Assembly: GCA_002171155.1 (NCBI GenBank)
Contig: NHHF01000009.1
Location: 1-15,863 of the forward strand
From: Betaproteobacteria bacterium TMED156
GTDB taxonomy: Bacteria; Pseudomonadota; Gammaproteobacteria; Burkholderiales; Burkholderiaceae_A
Direction: 5' to 3'
Length of the DNA stretch: 15,863 bases
Both the position numbers and the translations under genes were made by a program. A model generated the notes under the pieces. That model was not told where the DNA came from. It did no database searches and worked only from the letters and a program-made list of their open reading frames with translations. Shown here piece after piece: positions 9,017-15,739 of the stretch (position 1 is its first letter; every line of letters starts with the position of its first letter).

Positions 9017-11158
9017 TTGGAAATAAATTTTGAGGAGCTTGTATATCAAATTACAACAAGGTTTGATGCCTCAATAACTCCTGCAGAAGCAAGGGCTCTA
9101 TCAGGTTCTGTTAACCAAAAAAAAGATTTTAATTGGTTGATTGAATGTCTTCATGACTGTGCAATTGATAGTCACAAAATTGATAAACTTCAGGATATCG
9201 ATTTTGAACGATTTACGGGTGTTGGGGTTGTCGTTTTGACTGAAAATGTTTTTTTGTTTTCTTTTGATGAATTGAGACAGGGAATTTATTTTTATGAATT
9301 AGGAGGAGATGTTCTTGGAAATTGGGAAGAATCAAAACCAATATTAGAAAAATATGATTCTCCAGTTATTTATAGGTTTTTTGAGAGAGAAAAAGAAGAA
9401 GTAGCTGTAATCCCAGGTATAGAAAACCACTGGTTTTATGCACCATTATGGAAGAATAGAAAATTTATTGTCCAAGCTGGTTTTGCTTCTTTGTTAACTA
9501 ATATATTTGCTGTTGGTACATCCTTATTTGCATTAATTGTCTATAACAGAATTATCCCTGCTAATGCTATGTCATCTTTGTATATGCTGGTTATTGGTAT
9601 GGTAATTCTACTTACTGCTGATTACGCTATCAAAACTTTGAGATCGAGACTACTTGGAGCAGCTGGAATTGAATCAGATATTGTTATTGCTGATAGATTA
9701 TTTGGTCAAATCATTGATTTGAAGCATGACACAAAGAAAGGGAGTGTTGGTACTTTAGCCAGTATTTTAAAAGAATACGAACAAATCAGAGAATTTTTTA
9801 CTTCTGCAACATTAGTTTCCATTATCGATATGCCATTTGCCTGTATTTTTTTATTTTTTATATGGTACATAGGTGGTCATATGGTTATACCTGTGATTGT
9901 TGGCATTTTTATACTAATTGGTGTGACACTTTTAGTACAACCAAGATTAAAAAAACTTTCTGAAAGTTCTCAGGAAGAGTCACATGACAAACACTCGGTT
10001 TTGGTCGAAACACTATCCGGCTTAGAAACAGTTAAACTTCTTGGAGCTGGTGGACTGTTAAGAAAAAGATTTAAATCGGTTGTTTCAAAGCAGGCAAAAA
10101 GTGCCGATGAGGTCAAGAGACATACTTTTTTTTCTACTAACTTAACTCAGGAAGTTCAACAAGGTGTACAAATTTCAGTTGTAACAGTTGGTGCGATAAC
10201 TGTTACAACTGGCGAATACGGTTATGGAGCTATCATAGCCTGTACAATTCTTTCAGGCAAAGCATTGTTGCCTTTTGTTCAATTGGCACAATTATTATCT
10301 AGATTGAACCAAATTATAACGGGCTATAATTCTCTAGATGGTTTAATGAAACAGCCTACTGAGCACACCAAAGGAAGTGATTATTTAAGAAGGGGAAAGT
10401 ACAAAGGGGAGGTAACTTTTGAAAATGTATCTTATTCTTATCCAAATCAAGATGGACTTGCACTTGAGGAAATTTCTTTTTTAATTAGAAAAGGTGAACG
10501 AATTGGCGTTGTTGGCCGAGTTGGTTCAGGAAAAACTACAATTGGTAAATTAGTGACAAAACTTTTCCCTCCCAAGTCGGGTAAAATTTTGATTGATGGT
10601 GTTGATATAAGCCAGTTGGACCCTTCAGAAATTAGAGAAAACATTGGATATGTCTCTCAGGATCCTTGGTTAATAGCAGGAACAGTAGAGCAAAATATAT
10701 CTTTTGGAGCAACTGAAATCAAAACAGAACAAATGATTGAAGCAGCTGATGTCTCAACCTCATCTGATTTTATCAATTCCCATACAAAGGGTTTTAAACA
10801 AATGTTAGATGAAAGAGGAGAGGGATTATCTGGTGGGCAAAAACAGGCTATAACAATTGCAAGAGCAATTGTAAAAAATCCCCCTATTCTTATTCTTGAT
10901 GAACCCACAAGTTCAATGGATGCTAAGACCGAAAAAAGTTTTATTGATCGTTTTAAGAAATACAACACAGAAGCAACAATCTTACTTATTACACACAGAA
11001 CGTCATTACTTGCCCTAGTAGACAAAGTTATTGTAGTGGATAAAGGTAAGATTGTTGGAAGTGGCTCTGTAGATGCTTTTTTAAAAGCAACTAAATCTGA
11101 AAAAATTGGTAAAGGGTCTAGAAAAGATTCACAAGTTGAATCAGTTGCTGGAGCTTAA
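9017..11158 (+). CDS. Type I secretion ABC exporter with C39-like domain (LapB type)
   Basis: 713 residues from TTG 9017 (in-frame TTG at 8978 would overlap the TolC gene by 38 bases). Domains in order: a C39 peptidase-like region at about 1-125 without the catalytic QCxxAxC motif, so probably a docking rather than cleaving domain; a transmembrane domain at about 145-435 with several hydrophobic helices (for example ASLLTNIFAVGTSLFALIV and TIVSIIDMPFACIFLFFIWYI-like stretches); and a nucleotide-binding domain at about 460-690. The last has Walker A GRVGSGKTT (from about residue 500), Q-loop YVSQDPWLIAGTV, signature LSGGQKQ (about 604), Walker B ILILDEPT (D at 628) and H-loop LLITHRT, all intact. 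It is the inner-membrane motor that exports the upstream giant protein, as in LapB/RtxB-like systems. The short Lys/Ser-rich tail is unremarkable. It sits 1 base after the TolC stop and 9 bases before the adaptor gene. Confidence 0.93.
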   Translation: MEINFEELVYQITTRFDASITPAEARALSGSVNQKKDFNWLIECLHDCAIDSHKIDKLQDIDFERFTGVGVVVLTENVFLFSFDELRQGIYFYELGGDVLGNWEESKPILEKYDSPVIYRFFEREKEEVAVIPGIENHWFYAPLWKNRKFIVQAGFASLLTNIFAVGTSLFALIVYNRIIPANAMSSLYMLVIGMVILLTADYAIKTLRSRLLGAAGIESDIVIADRLFGQIIDLKHDTKKGSVGTLASILKEYEQIREFFTSATLVSIIDMPFACIFLFFIWYIGGHMVIPVIVGIFILIGVTLLVQPRLKKLSESSQEESHDKHSVLVETLSGLETVKLLGAGGLLRKRFKSVVSKQAKSADEVKRHTFFSTNLTQEVQQGVQISVVTVGAITVTTGEYGYGAIIACTILSGKALLPFVQLAQLLSRLNQIITGYNSLDGLMKQPTEHTKGSDYLRRGKYKGEVTFENVSYSYPNQDGLALEEISFLIRKGERIGVVGRVGSGKTTIGKLVTKLFPPKSGKILIDGVDISQLDPSEIRENIGYVSQDPWLIAGTVEQNISFGATEIKTEQMIEAADVSTSSDFINSHTKGFKQMLDERGEGLSGGQKQAITIARAIVKNPPILILDEPTSSMDAKTEKSFIDRFKKYNTEATILLITHRTSLLALVDKVIVVDKGKIVGSGSVDAFLKATKSEKIGKGSRKDSQVESVAGA

Positions 11159-11162
11159 GGAG
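11157..11162 (+). promoter_or_regulatory. Ribosome binding site AAGGAG of the adaptor gene
   Basis: AAGGAG overlaps the stop codon of the ABC exporter and lies 5 bases before the ATG at 11168. It is the strongest Shine-Dalgarno match that also has a gene start in this window. Confidence 0.75.
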
Positions 11163-11167
11163 CATTT

Positions 11168-12595
11168 ATGTTCAGAGGATTGATTGGCTTACTTAAGCTA
11201 ATTCTGATGCCAGTTACTTATCTCTTGTATTTTCTTTTTTATCCAATAATTTACCTATTTACAAAACTTCCATTTTCTTTTAGACGCAAAATAATATCTA
11301 AATTTACAGGCTTGTTTTCCTTATTCAAAAAATTTGCAATTGTTATTACTCATTTATTTGTAACAGAAAAAAATGTTAGGAATGGAGGAGGGGTTCATTT
11401 GTTGGTTCCAATTTTCTTTTTATTTGGAGCTTTTCTTATTTGGGCGTATTTGGCAAAATTTGATCAAGTGATTACTGCTGAAGGTAAAGTTTATCCTTTT
11501 TCAAGACTTCAAGAAATCGAGCATTATGAAGGTGGATTACTTGACAAGGTTCATGTAAAGAGGGGTGATTTGGTATTGAAAGACCAACTACTCATGTCTC
11601 TAAGTCCTCTTTCTGCAGATAGTGATTTTAATATACAGAGGGGAAACATCGTTCTTTTATTGATAAGAAAATCTAGATTGGAAGCTGAATATTTGGGCAA
11701 GAAAAATTTTAAAATTGATTCTAAAATAAATAAAAAATATGAACAAATTTTCGATAATGAATATTCTCTTTTTCTTCGTCGTAAAGCTTTATTTGAGCAA
11801 CAGTTTGAAAATAACCAAAATGGGATAAAAATGGCAGAGTCACGCTTTTCTGCTAGTGAGGCAGCATTTAATGCAGCATTTGAGGAACAGGCAGTTGTTT
11901 CAAATTTATTTGAAAAGGGCTTAGAAAGTAGACTTTCTAAAATAAAAGCTGATAGAGCTTTTGCAGAATCAAAAGCTAGTATGGATATTGCCGAGCAAGA
12001 ACTCAACAGAGCTAAATTTGCTCTAAGTTCATTTAAATTAGAACATCAAGCAAAAGTTTTAGAAGAGCTATCTAAAGTTAAGTCTGACTATCTATCTGCA
12101 TATGAGGGTATAAAAGTTGCTGCTGACAAAGCTGAAAGAACGCAAATACGAGCTTCCATTGATGGAGTTGTTAACAGAGTTTTAGTTTCCACTCAAGGAA
12201 GTGTAGTAAAACCGGGGGAAACTGTCGTTGAAATAGTACCTGCTGACCAAACTATTGTGGTGGAAGCCAATGTTATGCCATCTGATATAGGTTTTGTGAC
12301 TAAGGGCCAAAAAACACAAGTAAAAATAACAGCTTATGATTTTTCAGTATTTGGAGCTTTAACAGGACAAGTTAACATTGTTTCAGCCGATACAATAACA
12401 AATGACAAAGGGGAAAATTTTTATATAGTTAAAATAGATTTAGACCAAGATTTTTTAGAAGTAAAAAGTCGCTCCCTAAAAGTTATCCCTGGTATGACTG
12501 CTCAAGTGGATATTATTACTGGTAAAAGATCTCCGTTAGAGTATATTTTTTCTCCAATTACAAAAACTTTACAGGAGTCATTCAGAGAAAAGTAA
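11168..12595 (+). CDS. HlyD-family type I secretion membrane fusion protein
   Basis: 475 residues. The start is fixed by the AAGGAG just upstream. The main transmembrane anchor is at about 76-95 (LLVPIFFLFGAFLIWAYLA), followed by the family hallmark FDQVITAEGKV and EGGLLDKVHVKRGDLV (121-136, first half of the lipoyl-like domain). A long alpha-helical, probably coiled-coil hairpin spans about 150-320. The second lipoyl half is at about 325-360 (TQIRASIDGVVNRVLV, VVKPGETVVEIVP). A beta-barrel region with GFVTKGQKTQVKITAYDF and a C-terminal PGMTAQVDIITGKRSPLEY complete it. It bridges the ABC exporter and the TolC channel across the periplasm. Unusually, about 70 residues precede the anchor and contain a further strongly hydrophobic stretch (8-36) and a weaker one (48-65), whereas HlyD proteins normally have a short cytoplasmic tail here. 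It is the last gene of the secretion block. Confidence 0.93.
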   Translation: MFRGLIGLLKLILMPVTYLLYFLFYPIIYLFTKLPFSFRRKIISKFTGLFSLFKKFAIVITHLFVTEKNVRNGGGVHLLVPIFFLFGAFLIWAYLAKFDQVITAEGKVYPFSRLQEIEHYEGGLLDKVHVKRGDLVLKDQLLMSLSPLSADSDFNIQRGNIVLLLIRKSRLEAEYLGKKNFKIDSKINKKYEQIFDNEYSLFLRRKALFEQQFENNQNGIKMAESRFSASEAAFNAAFEEQAVVSNLFEKGLESRLSKIKADRAFAESKASMDIAEQELNRAKFALSSFKLEHQAKVLEELSKVKSDYLSAYEGIKVAADKAERTQIRASIDGVVNRVLVSTQGSVVKPGETVVEIVPADQTIVVEANVMPSDIGFVTKGQKTQVKITAYDFSVFGALTGQVNIVSADTITNDKGENFYIVKIDLDQDFLEVKSRSLKVIPGMTAQVDIITGKRSPLEYIFSPITKTLQESFREK

Positions 12596-12844
12596 TACCA
12601 ATATTACATATCAAAGCTGTTTCAATCCGTCGCAAGAGATGAATATTTATGTTTCAAATCAAGCTGTCAATTCTGTAATATGTTCAATCCCTCATCTGAG
12701 ACTGATGAAAAATTTGATTTAACTTAAGCTCAAGATCATCTTAAAAAGAGAGTTGTTGTAACTATCAACTAAAACTACATACACTGTAACTTCTTAATGA
12801 TAATGACTCCTTTGTGTGAAACCAACTAAAATGATTTATAAGAT
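12596..12844 (+). other. Intergenic region between secretion block and sugar genes
   Basis: 249 bases with no convincing coding frame and no recognisable RNA gene. Weak inverted repeats are seen at 12724-12743 (TTAAG/CTTAA around AAGATCATCTT) and 12751-12770 (AGTTG/CAACT), neither followed by a clear T-run, so no intrinsic terminator can be called. A poor sigma70-like pair, TTGTAA (12756-12761) and TACACT (12780-12785) with an 18-base spacer, could drive the next gene with a leader of about 55 bases, but the match is weak. Two short similar strings, GTTTCAATCC (12619) and GTTCAATCC (12682), occur 63 bases apart. Confidence 0.5.
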
Positions 12845-13924
12845 ATGAAGATAGCTGTTTTATTACGAGGAAAACAAAACTTTTCAAGAACAACCTCAGC
12901 ATTATTTAAAAAAATGGTTATAGAAAAGTTTCCTCACATTGATTTTAAGTTCTTTATTCACACATGGAACAGTCTCCCGGTATCTCCTGGTGTTAACAAC
13001 AGATTAAAACAAAAAACTCATCATAAATCAGTAATACTTGAAAAAATTAGTCATTGGGATCCAATATTATACGAACTTAGTGAAGAGAAAGAACTGCTTA
13101 ATGTTATAAAAAAAATTTTAAAGAAACAATCTATAGATCAAACCTACCATTCTTGGGCACAGGAACAGTTGGACTCGACAAAGAAATTGGATCTTGTAAG
13201 CCCTTTTTTTATTGACAGATCGAAATGTAAATATATCAAGAAAATTGATAATATTATGAATAAACCTGATGTCAATAATCCAAATCACATAGACATTCTT
13301 AAAATTATCTTTTCTGGATTTTATTTGACAGGGCAAATGTACAGTGCAATGAAGGCATTTAGTCTTTATAAGTTATATGCTGCTCAAAACGAATATACTC
13401 CTGACCTTGTTATTTGTACAAGACCAGATGTAGTCTTCAATCTCGTAAAGGGAAGCTTTGATAGTGTGATAGAAATGTTGGACAAAACACATTATGGTAA
13501 AATTTCTAATGTTATATGTAGTGAAGTTATGACCTTAAAAGGTCAAGCTTGGGTCCAAGATTATGCCTTTATTACTGACAACAAAGGTGCAAACGAATTT
13601 TTAGGTGGTGACCCAGTAAAAAGATTATTGGATCTTGCATTTAATCATAGAGCTAGAACCACTGGTTTACTTGACTCTTCGGGAATGGAAGTTCATATGT
13701 TATGGCCTATATTAGGTCACAAATGTAGTTTTAAAGAGGCAGGTTTTTTTTTAACAACACTTGCCAGAAGAGAGTTTTCAGAAAATGATTTTACAAACTA
13801 TAGCCACAAAAAAATTTTTTTGAAAGTAAATAATGAGCTTACAGATTGGTTTAAAATGAATAAACTATTCAAATCCTATTCTAATAAAATTTTGTTGAGT
13901 GAAATAAAACGCATAATCAGATGA
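12845..13924 (+). CDS. Glycosyltransferase-like protein of unrecognised family
   Basis: 359 residues, soluble, no signal peptide. The N terminus is a Rossmann-like strand and turn (MKIAVLLRGKQNFSR), followed by DFKFFIHTW (about 33-41), a variable helical middle, a helix with QMYSAMKAFSLYKLY, then DLVICTRPDVVFN (TRPD at 192-195) and QDYAFITDNKGANEF. This layout (opening KIAxLLxG, an HTW motif, then an (R/T)RPD motif after a helix) recalls poorly characterised proteins of surface-polysaccharide and marine phage or cyanobacterial gene clusters that are usually annotated as putative glycosyltransferases. I rely on pattern memory, not an alignment. The TRPD acid could play the role of a DxD-like metal or nucleotide-sugar site. 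The ATG has no good Shine-Dalgarno. The stop overlaps the next start by 4 bases (ATGA), indicating coupling to the HAD gene. Confidence 0.6.
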   Translation: MKIAVLLRGKQNFSRTTSALFKKMVIEKFPHIDFKFFIHTWNSLPVSPGVNNRLKQKTHHKSVILEKISHWDPILYELSEEKELLNVIKKILKKQSIDQTYHSWAQEQLDSTKKLDLVSPFFIDRSKCKYIKKIDNIMNKPDVNNPNHIDILKIIFSGFYLTGQMYSAMKAFSLYKLYAAQNEYTPDLVICTRPDVVFNLVKGSFDSVIEMLDKTHYGKISNVICSEVMTLKGQAWVQDYAFITDNKGANEFLGGDPVKRLLDLAFNHRARTTGLLDSSGMEVHMLWPILGHKCSFKEAGFFLTTLARREFSENDFTNYSHKKIFLKVNNELTDWFKMNKLFKSYSNKILLSEIKRIIR

Positions 13925-14493
13925 AAACGATAATTTTAGATTTGGATGGGACTATGATAGATTGCAAGCAGTTGCATCAAGACGGTTTCAGATGGGCGAT
14001 TAATACTTTAGTGCCAGAAGCACAATTTACAAATGAAGAGGTTGAAGGACTACCCACGACAAAAAAAATTCAGGTGCTAAGAAACAAGGGTTATGATATC
14101 CCTGACACTATAGATAGTGTAAAAAGAGAGCATACAAGAGCTCATATTTCAGAATATGTAAAATTTAATCAATTACTTTATCAGCAGGTAAATAGACTTT
14201 ACATAAACTATAAATTAGCAATTGCAAGCAATAGTCGCAGTGAGTTCGTTTTCAAATGTTTGAACATTTTGCAAATATGGCAAGTAGAGTGTGTTTATAC
14301 TCGCGATTATGGTCCAGCCAAACCTGATCCTTGGATGTATAATGAATGTATGCGTGTTACAGGTTCAAATCCAAACAATACAATTATTTTTGAAGATAGT
14401 GTTGTAGGAATTAAAGGAGCCAAAGCCACTGGGTCAAAAGTTGTGGCTGTGAATGATAGTTTAGATTTGTTAGAGAAACTGGAAAAACTATAA
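13921..14493 (+). CDS. HAD-superfamily (subfamily IA) phosphatase/phosphomutase-like protein
   Basis: 190 residues with all four HAD motifs: I, DLDGT with nucleophile D7 and acid D9; II, IASNS (S103); III, PAKPDP (K134); IV, IIFEDSVVG (E158, D159). A small helical cap lies at about 15-80. The EDSVVGIKGAKATGSKVVAV tail is typical of the beta-phosphoglucomutase/phosphoglycolate phosphatase group. It should cleave or move a phosphate on a small molecule; given the nucleotidyltransferase next to it, a sugar phosphate or similar polyol phosphate is the likely substrate (inference). The start is coupled to the previous gene through the ATGA overlap at 13921-13924. Confidence 0.88.
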   Translation: MKTIILDLDGTMIDCKQLHQDGFRWAINTLVPEAQFTNEEVEGLPTTKKIQVLRNKGYDIPDTIDSVKREHTRAHISEYVKFNQLLYQQVNRLYINYKLAIASNSRSEFVFKCLNILQIWQVECVYTRDYGPAKPDPWMYNECMRVTGSNPNNTIIFEDSVVGIKGAKATGSKVVAVNDSLDLLEKLEKL

Positions 14494-14501
14494 AACTAAT
14501 T

Positions 14502-15185
14502 ATGCCAATGGCCGGAGAGGGGACTAGGTTTAAAGAAGCTGGCTATAGAGAACCAAAACCATTAATACCCGTTGATGGAAAACCTATGTTTCAATACGTA
14601 GTTGAAAACATCGACATTAATTTTTCTAAGAAAATATTTATAGTACAGAAACAACACAACATTACTGGCACAATAAAAAATATCTACCCTGAAAGCACAA
14701 TTATTGAGCTTGAAAGACCTACACAAGGAGCTGCTGAGACAATTTTAAAAGCAAAAAAACATTTTGAAGATGGTAGTAGTATTTTTATTGCAAATTGTGA
14801 CCAACATGTTATTTGGAATAGCAAAAAATTTAGTGAAACATTTGATAATTCTGATGGTGCTATTGCAATTTTTCACGAGCCTTTAAAGGATAAAAAATGG
14901 AGTTATGCAAAACTTGAAGGTACGAAGATAATTAGGGTGGCTGAAAAAGACCCTATAAGTGAATGGGCAACCGTTGGATTTTATTGCTGGAAAGATGGTT
15001 CCGAGTTTATAAGAGCAGCTCATCAAATGATTGAAAAAAATGATAGAGTAAATGGAGAATTTTATTTGTGTCCTGTATTTAATTATTCAATCAAAAACGG
15101 AAAGAATATTTCTGCTTTTAAAGTTGACGAAATGAAAGGTATTGGAACGCCAGAGGATTTACAAGAATGGATAAACTTGCGCTAA
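14502..15185 (+). CDS. Sugar-phosphate nucleotidyltransferase (NTP_transferase family)
   Basis: 227 residues from the first ATG. It carries the family signature MAGEGTRFKEAGYREPKPLI (residues 3-21 region) with the nucleotide-binding GxGTRF loop and catalytic PKP lysine (K19), the sugar-binding TQGAAETIL, and metal-binding ANCD (D100). Further on are WATVGFYCWKDG and NGEFYLCPVFN, which resemble sugar-binding segments. It should activate a sugar phosphate to an NDP-sugar in the cytoplasm; base and sugar specificity cannot be read. At about 227 residues it is a catalytic domain only, without the C-terminal hexapeptide repeats of some relatives. Oddly, this ATG cuts the first beta-strand short: the family starts like MKIIIPMAG, and the DNA upstream reads ATA-AAA-CTA-ATT before the ATG, giving xKLIMPMAG. 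The real start may be ATA at 14490, which would overlap the previous stop. No Shine-Dalgarno is seen before 14502. Confidence 0.87.
   Translation: MPMAGEGTRFKEAGYREPKPLIPVDGKPMFQYVVENIDINFSKKIFIVQKQHNITGTIKNIYPESTIIELERPTQGAAETILKAKKHFEDGSSIFIANCDQHVIWNSKKFSETFDNSDGAIAIFHEPLKDKKWSYAKLEGTKIIRVAEKDPISEWATVGFYCWKDGSEFIRAAHQMIEKNDRVNGEFYLCPVFNYSIKNGKNISAFKVDEMKGIGTPEDLQEWINLR
15153..15157 (+). promoter_or_regulatory. Ribosome binding site GAGGA of the GDPD-like gene
   Basis: GAGGA lies 9 bases before the ATG at 15167, inside the end of the nucleotidyltransferase gene. It supports this start despite the 19-base overlap. Confidence 0.6.
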
Positions 15186-15613
15186 TTGCACACCGAGGAA
15201 ATACATCTGGTATTAATCATGAATTAGAAAATAAAAAATCTTACCTTAATGATGCATTAATGCAGGGATATTGGATAGAGTGCGATGTTCAAATGTATAA
15301 AGAAAAACTATACCTTGGACATGATGAACCTCAGGAACAGGTCGACGAAATTATAATGAATCCACACACAATTTGCCATGCAAAAGATCTTGACTCTATT
15401 GTAAGATTGAATCAGATAAAAGCTCATGCTTTTTGGCATGAAACTGATAGATTGACTATAACTAATAGAGGGTTTTTTTGGTGTTACCCAGGTGTACATG
15501 TAACATCTCCCAATGCCATTTGGCTTGATCTTTTAAATAGATCCATCCCCAAAAACACATCAGGTATATTTGGTATTTGTTCAGATAACTTCAGTTTATC
15601 TGGTTTGGTTTAA
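15167..15613 (+). CDS. Short glycerophosphodiester phosphodiesterase/PI-PLC-like protein
   Basis: 148 residues. The N-terminal half holds the GDPD-type active-site pattern: AHRGN (H9, R10), ENKKSYLNDAL, WIECDV (E38, D40) and YLGHDEP (H52), in the order and approximate spacing of the metal and phosphate ligands. Further segments are CHAKDLDSI, HAFWHETDRLTITNRGFFWC and a closing GIFGICSDN. Known GDPDs are 240-300 residues and form a full TIM barrel, so this is roughly half size. Its natural-looking ending (GICSD close to the stop) suggests a compact variant rather than a recent truncation. No signal peptide, so likely cytoplasmic. In this cluster it may act on a phosphodiester or polyol-phosphate intermediate of a surface glycan, but that is inference; a non-hydrolytic role is also possible. 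It overlaps the nucleotidyltransferase gene by 19 bases in another frame. Confidence 0.75.
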   Translation: MDKLALIAHRGNTSGINHELENKKSYLNDALMQGYWIECDVQMYKEKLYLGHDEPQEQVDEIIMNPHTICHAKDLDSIVRLNQIKAHAFWHETDRLTITNRGFFWCYPGVHVTSPNAIWLDLLNRSIPKNTSGIFGICSDNFSLSGLV

Positions 15614-15645
15614 GGTTTTACAATTTCTTTAAAGGAGGCTTCTTA

Positions 15646-15739
15646 TTTATTCACTTTAAACTTCAACAAATGATTACATAACTTTTTGGAGAGTTTTTCT
15701 ACTAATTTATTGTCCGTTATTTTATTTCAAGTGAATAAA
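15646..15739. repeat. 11-bp perfect inverted repeat in convergent intergenic region
   Basis: TTTATTCACTT (15646-15656) and its exact complement AAGTGAATAAA (15729-15739) are separated by 72 bases. The right arm covers the last sense codons of the minus-strand gene and is followed on the plus strand by a run of eight T (15742-15749). The loop is too long for a standard intrinsic terminator, and a chance match in AT-rich DNA is possible. A smaller AACT/AGTT stem at 15680-15695 followed by T is also weak. Confidence 0.3.

Noticed and set aside
10657..11025. Minus-strand open frame of about 120 codons opposite the ATP-binding domain
   Set aside because: Antisense to the conserved signature and Walker B region of the ABC exporter; the frame is kept open by codon use there. 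No independent evidence.
11551..12006. Minus-strand open frame of about 150 codons opposite the HlyD-family gene
   Set aside because: It lies wholly inside a strongly supported plus-strand gene and its translation is Ser/Lys/Phe-rich with no recognisable domain. A shadow of the real gene.
12619..12710. GTTTCAATCC and GTTCAATCC strings 63 bases apart, each followed by a GATGAA-containing stretch, reminiscent of type I CRISPR repeats
   Set aside because: Only two imperfect copies, similarity fades after about 10 bases, and no cas genes are near. Most likely chance or at best a decayed remnant.
12724..12770. Small inverted repeats as a possible terminator after the secretion block
   Set aside because: Stems are only 5 bp, AT-rich and lack a following T-run, so they do not meet the standard for an intrinsic terminator.
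15631..15673. Perfect anti-Shine-Dalgarno match AAAGGAGG at 15631-15638
   Set aside because: No ATG, GTG or TTG lies at a usable distance; the next ATG (15669) opens only a three-codon frame. Treated as an orphan match.
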